Part shown: positions 53,511 to 62,478 of the stretch, piece by piece
Layout: every line of letters starts with the position of its first letter
How positions within the stretch are numbered: position 1 is the stretch's first letter
NCBI RefSeq assembly: GCF_012273655.1
Contig: NZ_JAAWWP010000025.1
Coordinates: 1-64,000 of the forward strand
DNA length: 64,000 bases
Direction: 5' to 3'
From: Streptomyces physcomitrii
GTDB lineage: Bacteria > Actinomycetota > Actinomycetes > Streptomycetales > Streptomycetaceae
Position numbers and translations under genes: made by a program
Notes under the pieces: generated by a model
What the model was told of the DNA's origin: nothing
What the model saw: only the letters and a program-made list of their open reading frames with translations
Databases searched by the model: none

Positions 53511-55004
53511 ATGCACGACGAGACCAGCCACCCGCACACCGGGACCGGACACCCGCACACCGGGGCCCGGCACCGCCCGAAACGCGCCCGCACCCCCGCC
53601 CGCGGCGCCCTCCGCGCCACCCCGCTGCCCCAACTCCTCTGCTGCGCCGCGCTGTTGGTGCCGCTCGCCGGATGCGGATCCACCGGCGGCGGGGACGGGT
53701 CCACGGTCACCGTCACGGTCGGCTACCAGTCCAAGACGATCAACACCGTCACCGCCGGGACGCTGCTGCGCTCGCTGGGCGCCTTCGAGAAGGAGCTGCG
53801 CGCGCTCGGCAGACGGGACGGCAGGACGTACCAGGTGAAGTGGCAGGACTACGCGACCGGGGCGCCGATCACCGCGCAGATGACCGCGGGGAAGATCGAC
53901 ATCGGCTCGATGGGCGACTACCCGCTGCTCCTCAACGCCGCCCGCGGCAAGCAGCTGGACCGCCCCACCAAGCTCGTCTCGGTGACCGGCTACAACCTGC
54001 GCGGCGGCCTCAACACCGTGGTGAGCAAGCCCGGTTCGGGACTCCAGGATCTCGCGGACCTCAAGGGCCGCAAGGTCTCCACGAGCATCGGCTCGGCCGC
54101 GGACGGCACTCTCGTACGGGCGCTCCGGCGTGCCGGACTCGACCCGGACCAGGACATCCGCAAGCTCAACCAGCAGCCCGCGGTGGGTGCTTCGGCCCTG
54201 GAGGCGGGCAGTGCGGACGCCCTCTCGCAGTTCGTGGCCTGGCCGGGGCTGCTGGTCCACCAGGGCAAGGCGCGCGCCCTGTACGACGGTGCCGCGCTGA
54301 AGCTGCCCACCTTCCACGGGGTCACCGCCCGCGAGGACTTCGCCGAAGGGCACTCCGCCGCGCTGGAGGCCTTCCTCAAGGCGCAGCACACGGCGACGAG
54401 TTACCTGCGTGCGCATCCCGTCGCGGCGGCCGAGAAGGTGGCCGCCGCGACCGGGCTCCCGGCCGAGGTGGTCTACCTCTACAACGGCGCGCACGGCATC
54501 GCCACCTTCGATCCCACCCTCAAGCCCCCGCTGGTGTCCGCCCTGAAGAAGGACGTACCGGTACTGAAGTCGGCGAAGCTGGTGGGCGAGGTGGACGTGG
54601 ACGGCTTCGTCGACGACCGTTATCTGAAGCGCGCCCTCGGCACGGCCCCGTACGCCCGGCAGCTCGCCGCCTCGGCCCCGGCCGCGCGGAGCGAGCTGTG
54701 GGAGCGCGGCGCCGACCGGACCCGGAGCTTCGCCGACCCGGGCGCGCTGCTGCGGGCGATCGCCACGGCCGGGCCCGACAAGGTGCGGGCCGCCTATGTG
54801 CCGGACGGGGTGACGGGCACCCCCTGGTTCGCGGACAAGGCGGTGTGGGTCCGCGGACCGAAGCCCCAAGGCGGCGCGGCACAACGGGAGTTCGCCGCCT
54901 TCGTCACTCCCTCGGCGGCGAAGACCTACCTCGCCGGCCACCCCGGCGCGCACCGGATCTCGTATGCCGAGGCGGTCAAGTCGGCGGCGGGTGAGGGGAC
55001 ATGA
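53511..55004 (+). CDS. ABC transporter substrate-binding lipoprotein with NosL-like C-terminus
   Basis: 497 residues. Signal peptide and lipobox PLAGC (lipidated Cys55). Domain 1 (~65-385) is a SsuA/TauA/NrtA-type periplasmic-binding protein (VTVGYQSKTINTV, KIDIGSMGDYPLLLNAARG). About 110 extra residues (~385-497) contain VRAAYVPDGVTGTPWFADKA and REFAAFVTPSAAKTYLAGH, resembling NosL, a copper-binding accessory lipoprotein. Family members bind sulfonates, nitrate, cyanate or thiamine precursors; the true ligand is unknown. The stop overlaps the permease ATG (ATGA). Confidence 0.88.
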   Translation: MHDETSHPHTGTGHPHTGARHRPKRARTPARGALRATPLPQLLCCAALLVPLAGCGSTGGGDGSTVTVTVGYQSKTINTVTAGTLLRSLGAFEKELRALGRRDGRTYQVKWQDYATGAPITAQMTAGKIDIGSMGDYPLLLNAARGKQLDRPTKLVSVTGYNLRGGLNTVVSKPGSGLQDLADLKGRKVSTSIGSAADGTLVRALRRAGLDPDQDIRKLNQQPAVGASALEAGSADALSQFVAWPGLLVHQGKARALYDGAALKLPTFHGVTAREDFAEGHSAALEAFLKAQHTATSYLRAHPVAAAEKVAAATGLPAEVVYLYNGAHGIATFDPTLKPPLVSALKKDVPVLKSAKLVGEVDVDGFVDDRYLKRALGTAPYARQLAASAPAARSELWERGADRTRSFADPGALLRAIATAGPDKVRAAYVPDGVTGTPWFADKAVWVRGPKPQGGAAQREFAAFVTPSAAKTYLAGHPGAHRISYAEAVKSAAGEGT

Positions 55005-55906
55005 GGCGGTACGCGCTGCGGGCGCTCTCGCTGGCGGGGGCGCTGGGGCTGTGGCAGTTCCTCACCGCCCGGGATGTCGAACTCTGGCTGAGATTCGCGC
55101 AGTTCCCGACGGTGACGGATGTCGCCCGGGCCTTCGGGACGCGTCTCGGTACCGACGCCTACTGGCAGGACCTCACCGACAGCGTCACCCGGATCGTCCT
55201 CGGCTTCGCCCTGGCCGCGGTGCTCGGGGTCGCCGCGGGCACCGCGATCGCCCGCTCCCGCCTGGTGGAGGACCTGCTCGGGCCGCTGCTCGAAGTGGTG
55301 CGGCCGATCCCCGCGATCGCCCTGGTGCCGGTGGCGATCCTGCTGTTCCCGAGCAATGAGCAGGGCATCGTCTTCATCACCTGCACCGCCGCCTTCTTCC
55401 CGGTGATGGTCTCCACCCGCCACGCGGTGCGCGCCCTGTCCCCGGTGTGGGAGGAGGCGGTGCGCACCATGGGCGGCGGCCGGGCCCGGGTCCTGGTCTC
55501 GGTGCTGCTGCCGGGCGCGCTGCCCGGCATCTTCGGCGGGCTCTCGGTCGGTATCGGGGTCTCCTGGATCTGCGTGATCTCCGCGGAGATGATCTCCGGC
55601 GAGTACGGGGTCGGGTACCGGACGTGGCAGGACTACACGGTGGTCGACTACCCGGGGGTCCTGGTCGGCATGGTCACCATCGGGGTCCTCGGCCGGCTGA
55701 CCTCGACCGCGGTGGAGAGCGCCGGACGCCGGGTGACCCGGTGGCTGCCGGGCCGCGAACCGGCGCGGCCCGCGGTGACGGGCCCGGCCGGGAGCCGGGG
55801 GCGGGCACGCCGGAACGGACCGGCGCCGGAGGACCGGCAGGCCCCTGCCGTACGCGGCGCGGCCGTGCCGGTCCCCGCGGCATCGGGCGAAGGGAAACAG
55901 CCGTGA
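55001..55906 (+). CDS. ABC transporter permease (SsuC/TauC type)
   Basis: 301 residues. About six membrane helices, first at LRALSLAGALGLWQFL. The ABC-coupling EAA loop reads EEAVRTMGGGRARVLVSVLL. Belongs to the nitrate/sulfonate/taurine importer permeases (BPD_transp_1). A ~50-residue Arg/Pro/Gly tail follows the last helix. Overlaps the upstream gene by four bases and the ATPase gene by four bases. Confidence 0.93.
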   Translation: MRRYALRALSLAGALGLWQFLTARDVELWLRFAQFPTVTDVARAFGTRLGTDAYWQDLTDSVTRIVLGFALAAVLGVAAGTAIARSRLVEDLLGPLLEVVRPIPAIALVPVAILLFPSNEQGIVFITCTAAFFPVMVSTRHAVRALSPVWEEAVRTMGGGRARVLVSVLLPGALPGIFGGLSVGIGVSWICVISAEMISGEYGVGYRTWQDYTVVDYPGVLVGMVTIGVLGRLTSTAVESAGRRVTRWLPGREPARPAVTGPAGSRGRARRNGPAPEDRQAPAVRGAAVPVPAASGEGKQP

Positions 55907-56694
55907 ACGCACTCCCCCGTACGCCCGCGCCCCACCGCCCCGCCGCCGGTCCCCCTACCCCCGGGGCGCGGCTCGCGCTGGAGGGGGCCACCCTCGGCCG
56001 CCCCGGGCACCCGGCGCTGCACGGCGTCTCCCTGGAGGTACCGGCCGGGCAGCTCCTCACCGTGGTCGGGCCGTCCGGCTGCGGCAAGTCGACGCTGCTG
56101 CGCACCTTCGCCGGGCTGCTGGCGCCCCTCGGCGGGCGGGCCACCGCGGACGGCGAACCGGTGACGGGACCCGCCGCCGACCGCGCCCTGGTCTTCCAGG
56201 AGGACGCGCTGCTCCCCTGGCGCACCCTGCGGGGCAATGTCGAACTCCCGCTGGCCGTGCAGAAGGTGACGCGCACTCAGCGCCGCGCCGAGGCCGCGCG
56301 CTGGCTCGGCCGGGTCGGACTCGGCGAGTGGGCCGGGCAGTTGCCGCACCGCGTCTCGGGCGGGCAGCGCCAACGGGCCCAGCTGGCCCGAGCGTTGGCG
56401 GGCGCGCCCCGGGCGGTCCTGATGGACGAGCCCTTCGGCGCCCTGGATGTGCAGACCCGCGCCGGTATGCAGGATCTCCTGGTCGAGGTCCTGCGCGACA
56501 CCCGCGCCACGGTCGTCTTCGTCACCCACGACGTCGACGAGGCCCTCTTCCTCGGCGACCGGGTGGCCCTCCTCGGCGAGGGCGCCCTGCTCGGCACCCG
56601 GGAGGTGCCGCACCCCCGGGACCGCACCGCCCGCGAGGCGGCGGCGACCCGGGCCCTGCGCCGCGAGGTGCTGGGCGCCCTGACCACGGGCTGA
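55903..56694 (+). CDS. ABC transporter ATPase (SsuB/TauB type)
   Basis: 263 residues. Walker A VGPSGCGKSTLLRT, Q-loop VFQEDALLPWRTL, signature HRVSGGQRQRAQLARAL, Walker B AVLMDEPFGALD and the switch histidine VFVTHDVDEAL. Energises import with the adjacent permease. GTG start overlapping the permease stop (GTGA). Confidence 0.95.
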   Translation: MNALPRTPAPHRPAAGPPTPGARLALEGATLGRPGHPALHGVSLEVPAGQLLTVVGPSGCGKSTLLRTFAGLLAPLGGRATADGEPVTGPAADRALVFQEDALLPWRTLRGNVELPLAVQKVTRTQRRAEAARWLGRVGLGEWAGQLPHRVSGGQRQRAQLARALAGAPRAVLMDEPFGALDVQTRAGMQDLLVEVLRDTRATVVFVTHDVDEALFLGDRVALLGEGALLGTREVPHPRDRTAREAAATRALRREVLGALTTG

Positions 56695-56764
56695 CCACCG
56701 CCTCCGCAGCACGCACGCCCCAAGTACGCCCGCCCCCAACCCTGTTGCACCGAAAGGCACCCCC

Positions 56765-59569
56765 ATGGAGATCCCCCCGCCCGGTTCCGCCGAGGAGCTC
56801 TCCTGCGGCGTCCTCGTCATCGGCGGGGGCACGGCAGGCACCATGGCCGCGCTCACCGCGGCCGAACAGGGCGCGGACGTCCTGCTGTTGGAGAAGGCGC
56901 ACGTACGGCACTCGGGTGCGCTGGCGATGGGCATGGACGGGGTCAACAACGCCGTCATCCCCGGCCGCGCCGAACCCGAGGACTACGTCGCCGAGATCAC
57001 CCGCGCCAACGACGGCATCGTCGACCAGCGCACGGTGCGCCAGACCGCCGAGCGCGGCTACGGCATGGTGCGGCGCCTGGAGTCGTACGGGGTGAAGTTC
57101 GAGAAGGACGAGCACGGCGAGTACGCGGTGCGCCAAGTGCACCGCTCCGGCTCGTATGTGCTGCCGATGCCGGAGGGCAAGGACGTCAAGAAGGTCCTCT
57201 ACCGGCAGTTGCGGCGGCGCGAGATGCGCGAGCGGATCCGTATCGAGAACCGTGTCATGCCGGTGCGGGTGCTCACCGCGGACGGCCGGGCCGTGGGCGC
57301 CGCCGCCTTCCACACCCGCACCGGCGCCTTCGTCACGATCCGCGCGGGCGCCGTCGTCCTCGCCACCGGGGCCTGCGGACGGCTCGGGCTGCCCGCGAGC
57401 GGCTATCTGTACGGCACCTACGAGAACCCCACCAACGCGGGCGACGGCTATGCGATGGCCTACCACGCGGGTGCCGAGCTGACCGGCATCGAGTGCTTCC
57501 AGATCAATCCGCTGATCAAGGACTACAACGGCCCCGCCTGCGCCTATGTCGCCAACCCCTTCGGCGGCTACCAGGTCAACCGGCACGGCGAGCGCTTCGT
57601 GGACTCGGACTACTGGTCGGGGCAGATGATGGCCGAGTTCGCCGCCGAGGTCGCCTCCGACCGGGGGCCGGTGTATCTGAAGCTGAGCCATCTGCCCGAG
57701 GAGTCGGTGAGCGCCCTCGAAGGGATTCTGCACACCACCGAGCGCCCCACCCGCGGCACCTTCCACAGCGGCCGCGGCCACGACTACCGCACCCATGACA
57801 TCGAGATGCACATCTCCGAGATCGGCCTGTGCGGCGGCCACTCGGCCTCCGGGGTCCGGGTCGACGAGCACGCCCGGACCACGGTGCCGCGCCTCTACGC
57901 GGCCGGCGACCTCGCCTGCGTACCGCACAACTACATGATCGGCGCCTTCGTCTACGGCGACCTCGCGGGCCTGGACGCCGCCAAGTACCCGGCCTACGAA
58001 GGGGAGTTGCCCGCAGATCAACTGGCCGCCGCGCACGAGCTGATCTACCGGCCGCTGCGCAACCCGGGCGGGCCGCCGCAGCCGCAGGTCGAGTACAAGC
58101 TGCGCCGGTTCGTGAACGACTACGTCGCCCCGCCGAAGACCGGCGCCCGCCTCTCGCTGGCCCTGGAGCACTTCCAGCGGATGCGCGCCGACCTGGCGCG
58201 GATGGGCGCGACGACCCCGCACGAGCTGATGCGCTGCGCCGAGGTGAGCTTCATCCGCGACTGCGCCGAGATGGCCGCCCGCGCCTCCCTGGCCCGCACC
58301 GAGTCCCGCTGGGGCCTCTACCACGAACGCCTCGACCACCCCGCCCGCGACGACGAGGACTGGCTCCACCACCTCGACCTGCGCAAGTCCCCCGAGGGGA
58401 CGATGGAGTTCACGGCCAGGCCGGTGGCTCCCTATGTGGTGCCGGTCGAGGAGTTCACTCCGGTCGGCGGACCCTCCCGCCACCTGGGCGCGGTGGCGGG
58501 GCAGCCGGTGGCGATCGCGGGAGAGGAGACGCCGTCTCCCGCGCCCGCCGGGGATGATCCGTCGCTCTCCTCAAGTGCGGCTGTGCGCGGGCCCGTTGGG
58601 GAGACGGCCGGGGTCCCGGACGGACAGGAGGCCGGTGCCCCGGCGGCGCGGGAGCGTCTGCTGCGGGTGGTGGCGCTCGCCGAGGAGCAGCCACAACTCG
58701 ACGCGCTGGCGGTGTACTTGGCCGACCCCGACCCGGCCGTCCGCAAGGCGGCGGTGGCGACCCTGACCGAGACGGCGCCGGAGGGCACCGGCCCCGCCCT
58801 GGCCGCCGCCCTCGCCGACCCGGACCCCGGGGTGCGCGGCGCGGCGGCCTCCTCCCTGCGTGAGGTCGTCGAGACTCTGCCCCCTGAACCCGCCCTGCGC
58901 GGCGGCCTGTTGACCGCCCTCGCCTCCCCCGACACCGCGGTACGGGCCGCCGCCCTCGACGTCCTGCGGGCCCTGCGCCTCGCCGGGTCCGAGCTCTTCG
59001 CCGGGTCGCTCGACGACGCGGAGACCGCCGTGCGCGTCGAGGCGGTACGGGCCCTCGTCTCCGTGGACGCCGTGGACTCCCTCGCGGTCGCGGCGGGCGA
59101 CCCCGCCCGCGAGGTACGGGTGACGGTGGCCAAGGGCCTGGCCGCCGTGGACACCGTGCGGGCCGGATCCGGGACCCCGGCGGGCGCGGCCACCGCGGCG
59201 GCGGCCGTACGCGAGGTGCTGACCGCCCTGCTCGGCGACCCCGACCACCTGGTCCGCGCCGCCGCCCTCGCCGCCCTGGGCGCGACCGGCTGCCCCGAAC
59301 CGCTCGCCGCCCGGGCCGTCGGCGCGCTCGCGGACCCCGCCTGGCAGGTACGGGCGGGCGCCGCCGGAGCCCTCGGCGCCGCCGCCTCCCCGGCCGCCCT
59401 CACCGCGCTGGCCACCGCCCTCACCGACCCGAACGCCGACGTCCGCAAGGCCGCCGTCCTCGCCCTCGGCCGCCACGCCCCGTCCCAGGAGGCCGCCCGC
59501 CGGGCCCTGTCGACGGTGCTGCGCGACCCGGACGCGGACGTACGGGCGTATGCGGGGCGGTGGGTTTGA
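56765..59569 (+). CDS. AprA-like FAD flavoprotein fused to HEAT repeats
   Basis: 934 residues. The FAD-binding part (~1-580) belongs to the fumarate reductase/APS reductase alpha superfamily: LVIGGGTAGTMAALTAAEQG at ~18-37, HSGALAMGMDGVNNA, VVLATGACGRLGL, HSGRGHDYRTHDIEMHIS and YAAGDLACVPHNYMIGAFVY. After an acidic linker (~580-635) come about nine HEAT repeats (LADPDPAVRKAAVATL, LADPDPGVRGAAASSL, ... LRDPDADVRAYA). HEAT arrays usually bind proteins. Last gene of the cluster; likely reduces or oxidises the imported substrate with the ferredoxin. The fusion makes it longer than AprA (~610-660 residues). Confidence 0.88.
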   Translation: MEIPPPGSAEELSCGVLVIGGGTAGTMAALTAAEQGADVLLLEKAHVRHSGALAMGMDGVNNAVIPGRAEPEDYVAEITRANDGIVDQRTVRQTAERGYGMVRRLESYGVKFEKDEHGEYAVRQVHRSGSYVLPMPEGKDVKKVLYRQLRRREMRERIRIENRVMPVRVLTADGRAVGAAAFHTRTGAFVTIRAGAVVLATGACGRLGLPASGYLYGTYENPTNAGDGYAMAYHAGAELTGIECFQINPLIKDYNGPACAYVANPFGGYQVNRHGERFVDSDYWSGQMMAEFAAEVASDRGPVYLKLSHLPEESVSALEGILHTTERPTRGTFHSGRGHDYRTHDIEMHISEIGLCGGHSASGVRVDEHARTTVPRLYAAGDLACVPHNYMIGAFVYGDLAGLDAAKYPAYEGELPADQLAAAHELIYRPLRNPGGPPQPQVEYKLRRFVNDYVAPPKTGARLSLALEHFQRMRADLARMGATTPHELMRCAEVSFIRDCAEMAARASLARTESRWGLYHERLDHPARDDEDWLHHLDLRKSPEGTMEFTARPVAPYVVPVEEFTPVGGPSRHLGAVAGQPVAIAGEETPSPAPAGDDPSLSSSAAVRGPVGETAGVPDGQEAGAPAARERLLRVVALAEEQPQLDALAVYLADPDPAVRKAAVATLTETAPEGTGPALAAALADPDPGVRGAAASSLREVVETLPPEPALRGGLLTALASPDTAVRAAALDVLRALRLAGSELFAGSLDDAETAVRVEAVRALVSVDAVDSLAVAAGDPAREVRVTVAKGLAAVDTVRAGSGTPAGAATAAAAVREVLTALLGDPDHLVRAAALAALGATGCPEPLAARAVGALADPAWQVRAGAAGALGAAASPAALTALATALTDPNADVRKAAVLALGRHAPSQEAARRALSTVLRDPDADVRAYAGRWV

Positions 59570-59657
59570 TGGGGGCGGGGGACGGAGGCGCCGATGGTCC
59601 TCACCAGGGCGCTCCTGAGCGGGAGTTGAGCGGTGCGGGCAGGCAAGTGAATTGCGC

Positions 59658-60137
59658 TCAGGCGGAGTTCGCCTCGTCCTGAGCCCGCAGGAGTGCGTCC
59701 CCGTGGGTGAAGGCCCAGCGGCCGAAGGAGTCAATGGGGTCCAGGAGGGTGCGGCCGAGGTCGGTGAGCCCGTACTCGACGCGGGGCGGTGCCGCGGGGT
59801 GGGTGGTGCGGGAGACCAGACCGTGGTGTTCCAGTCTGCGCAGGGTCTCGGTCAGCACCTTCGCGCTGATGCCGCCGATCCGGGTGCGCAGCGCGCCGTG
59901 CCGCAGGGGGCCCTGCCGCAGCGCCCAGAGGACGACCGGGTTCCAGGTGTTGAGCAGGAGGTCGAAGGCCTGACGCGCACGGCAGTCGGCGAGGAAGGCG
60001 TCGGGGGTGGGGGCGGGGTCGAGGCCGGGGCCGGGAGTGGGGGCGGAGCCGGATGCAGTGGCGGAGGCAGGAGTGGGGGCGGGGGCGGCTTCGGGGGTGC
60101 GGGTGTCGGGGGTGCGGGTGTCGGGGGTGCGGGCCAT
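59658..60137 (-). CDS. HxlR-family transcriptional regulator
   Basis: 159 residues. Winged helix ~60-150: NTWNPVVLWALRQGPLRHG, RIGGISAKVLTETLRRLEHH, GLVSRTTHPAAPPRVEYGLT. A low-complexity N-terminus includes PDTRTPDTRTPE encoded by tandem DNA repeats. A cysteine in FLADCRARQAF is at the usual redox-sensing position of HxlR proteins. Divergent from the NADP-oxidoreductase gene, its likely target. Confidence 0.9.
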   Translation of the reverse strand: MARTPDTRTPDTRTPEAAPAPTPASATASGSAPTPGPGLDPAPTPDAFLADCRARQAFDLLLNTWNPVVLWALRQGPLRHGALRTRIGGISAKVLTETLRRLEHHGLVSRTTHPAAPPRVEYGLTDLGRTLLDPIDSFGRWAFTHGDALLRAQDEANSA

Positions 60138-60266
60138 GGTCCCAGTGTCGCGTGGGGTGCGGGTACCGATCGGTTTCCTTCGGGATTCCTAGGGTCGTCG
60201 GCACGGTCGCCGGGCACCGGGCCCTGCGGCAACCGCCCCTCATCCGCACTGCTTTCGGAGCGTCCC

Positions 60267-60938
60267 ATGCATCTGACCCTGCTCGGCACCGGCACCATGG
60301 CCGAGGCCCTGGGCACTCAATGGGCCCGCGCGGGCCACGAGTTGACCGTACTCGGGCGCGATCCGGGCAAGGCCTCGGCGCTCGCCAGGAGGCTGGGCGG
60401 GCCCGCCACCGGTTCCCGTCCGCCCGTCGCCCACGGCCCGTTGACGGAGGCCGGGCCCTTCGGGGACGCCGTCCTGCTCGCCGTGCCGGCCGCGAGCGCG
60501 CCCGGCGTACTGGCCGCCGTCGGCGCGGGGGCGGGGACCCTGCGCGGTCGTACCCTCATCGACTGCACCAACGACCTCGGCCCCGGCTTCACCCTCGGAA
60601 CCACCGGGAGCCCTTCGACGGCCGAGCGGCTGGCCGCGGAGGCGCCCGGGGCGCAGGTGGTCAAGGCCTTCAACCTCTGCCATGCCGATGTCTGGCGGCT
60701 GACCCCGCCGGTCTTCGCGGGCCGCGCGCTGTCCGTCCCCCTGTGCGGCGACGAGCCGGAGGCGGTCGCGCGGGTCGCCGCTCTCGTACGGGACCTGGGC
60801 TGCACGCCCGTCGACGGCGGCGGACTCCCCCGCGCGCGGCTCCTCGAAGCGACCGCCGCCTTCGTGATCGGGCTCTGGGTGGGCGCGGGGGCGGACGCCC
60901 AGGCGATCCTGCCGCCGGTGGAGTTCAGCGGGGGCTGA
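60267..60938 (+). CDS. NAD(P)-binding oxidoreductase (F420-dependent reductase-like)
   Basis: 223 residues. Rossmann motif LTLLGTGTMAEALGTQWARA at the N-terminus. Later blocks TLIDCTNDLGPGFTLGTTGS, AQVVKAFNLCHADVW and VPLCGDEPEAVARVAALVRD match the NADPH:F420 oxidoreductase-like/DUF2 dinucleotide-binding group. No dimerisation-domain clue to substrate. Divergent from HxlR. Confidence 0.85.
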   Translation: MHLTLLGTGTMAEALGTQWARAGHELTVLGRDPGKASALARRLGGPATGSRPPVAHGPLTEAGPFGDAVLLAVPAASAPGVLAAVGAGAGTLRGRTLIDCTNDLGPGFTLGTTGSPSTAERLAAEAPGAQVVKAFNLCHADVWRLTPPVFAGRALSVPLCGDEPEAVARVAALVRDLGCTPVDGGGLPRARLLEATAAFVIGLWVGAGADAQAILPPVEFSGG

Positions 60939-61011
60939 GCGGCCGAGCAGCGCGGGAGAGCGGCCGGGGACGCGTGGGCGAACTGCCCGGCGGCGCAAGG
61001 GCCTTGGCGGC

Positions 61012-61290
61012 TCAGGCCGTCAGAGGCTCCTCCTCGGCTGGGGCGCTCTCCTCGGCGCAGGCCGTGGCGAGCGCGTCGAGCGAGACCTCCAGGGCGGCGG
61101 CCAGCGCGGCCACGGTGAAGAAGGCGGGGGTGGGCGCGCGGCCCGTCTCGATCTTGCGCAGGGTCTCCGCGGAGACCCCGGCGGCGGCCGCGACCTCGAC
61201 CATGCTCCGGTCACCGCGCGCCCGGCGCAGCAGGTCACCGAAACGCTCGCCGCGCTGCCGCTCCCAGGGGGTCAAAGGGGTTCGCACCAT
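61012..61290 (-). CDS. XRE-family helix-turn-helix regulator
   Basis: 92 residues, almost entirely a Cro/C1 helix-turn-helix (GDRSMVEVAAAAGVSAETLR followed by KIETGRAPTPAFFTVAALA) plus a Glu/Pro-rich tail. Divergent from methionine aminopeptidase; three 14-base repeats lie between them and are likely its operators. Confidence 0.88.
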   Translation of the reverse strand: MVRTPLTPWERQRGERFGDLLRRARGDRSMVEVAAAAGVSAETLRKIETGRAPTPAFFTVAALAAALEVSLDALATACAEESAPAEEEPLTA

Positions 61291-61319
61291 GGTCCGGATA
61301 CTAATACCGCCCCGACCGT

Positions 61320-61367
61320 TATAGCTATACCGTGATACCTGTACCGTGATATCTATACCGGTACAAG
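61320..61367. promoter_or_regulatory. 14-base iterons between the XRE gene and map
   Basis: TATACCGTGATA (from 61326), GTACCGTGATA (from 61341) and TATACCGGTAC (from 61354) repeat with a 14-base period, preceded by the palindrome TATAGCTATA (61320-61329). The block is AT-rich in a GC-rich context. Probably an operator array for the XRE protein over both divergent promoters. Confidence 0.6.
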
Positions 61368-61394
61368 AATTGGATCGACGGGCGGGTTCCGAAG

Positions 61395-62162
61395 ATGGTG
61401 GAGATCAAGACCGATGCCTCGATGGACGCGATGCGCGAGGCGGGGCGCGTGGTGGCGCAGGCACTGGAGGCCGCGCGCAAGGCGGCGGGCGTGGGAGTGA
61501 GCCTGCGCGAGCTGGACGGGGCCGCCCGCGAGGCCATCGAGGCGGCCGGAGCCACCTCGCCCTTCCTCGGCTACCGGCCCTCCTTCGCGCCGACCCCCTT
61601 CCCCGGTGTCCTGTGCACCTCGGTCAACGACGCGCTGGTGCACGGCATCCCGAGCACCTACCGCCTCCGGGACGGCGACCTGCTCAGCATCGACTGCGGG
61701 GCCACCCTCGACGGCTGGACCGGCGACGCCGCCGTCAGCTTCGTCGTCGGCACGCCCCGGCCCGAGGACCTCGCCCTCATCGAGTCCACCCGGCAGGCCC
61801 TGGAGGCGGGGATCGCCGCCGCCACCGTGGGCAACCGCATCGGGGACATCGGGCACGCCGTCCATCGCGTCGCCGAGGCGGCGGGCTGCGGGATGCCGCT
61901 GGACTTCGGCGGCCACGGCATCGGCCGCCGGATGCACGAGGACCCGCATGTGCCCAACCAGGGCCGCCCCGGCCGCGGCTTCCCGCTCCGGCACGGCCTG
62001 ACCCTCGCCATCGAGCCCATGCTCATGTCCGGCGGCGGCCACGCCTACCGCACCGCCCCGGACGGCTGGACCCTGCACACCGCCGACGGCAGCCGTGCGG
62101 CCCACATCGAGCACACCATCGCCGTCACCGACAAGGGCCCGCGCATCCTCACGGCGCTGTGA
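61395..62162 (+). CDS. map: Type I methionine aminopeptidase
   Basis: 255-residue metalloprotease removing initiator methionine. Metal ligands: Asp in LLSIDCGATLDG and TGDAAVSF, His in FGGHGIGRRMHEDPHVPN, Glu in LTLAIEPMLM and HIEHTIAV. Substrate pocket CTSVNDALVHGIPS. Single catalytic domain without the SH3-type N-terminal extension. Having its own XRE regulator suggests a conditional second MetAP beside a housekeeping copy elsewhere (inference). Confidence 0.93.
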   Translation: MVEIKTDASMDAMREAGRVVAQALEAARKAAGVGVSLRELDGAAREAIEAAGATSPFLGYRPSFAPTPFPGVLCTSVNDALVHGIPSTYRLRDGDLLSIDCGATLDGWTGDAAVSFVVGTPRPEDLALIESTRQALEAGIAAATVGNRIGDIGHAVHRVAEAAGCGMPLDFGGHGIGRRMHEDPHVPNQGRPGRGFPLRHGLTLAIEPMLMSGGGHAYRTAPDGWTLHTADGSRAAHIEHTIAVTDKGPRILTAL

Positions 62163-62478
62163 GGACCCCGGTCGCGACGACCCCGTGAGGCTTCCGGTCG
62201 GGGCCATCCCGCTGCCGCCCCGCCTCACGTCCTCGGATCTCGCGCCTTGTCTCCGGATCCTTCAGCGCCCGTCCCAGGCAGGCATTCCAGCGATGCCGCA
62301 TCGGCGCAGGTGGGAGGCGGTCTCAGCGTTCCAGTGTCCCTGCTCGGACAGAGATCATTGCGGGGTGGGTGGGCCGCCGGGAGTCTTGTTCCCGCCGACG
62401 GGCCGAGAGGCCGGCCGGGCGGGTGCCTCGCACCGCTCAGGGGCGTCGGCAGTCCGACCACCACGGGGGAGACCACCC
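62163..62478. other. Intergenic, no gene seen
   Basis: 316 bases ahead of the lipoprotein gene. AT-richer near 62340-62360 (GACAGAGATCATTGCGG). GGGGGAGACC just before 62479 is the ribosome-binding site. Overlapping frames show no family motifs. Confidence 0.35.
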
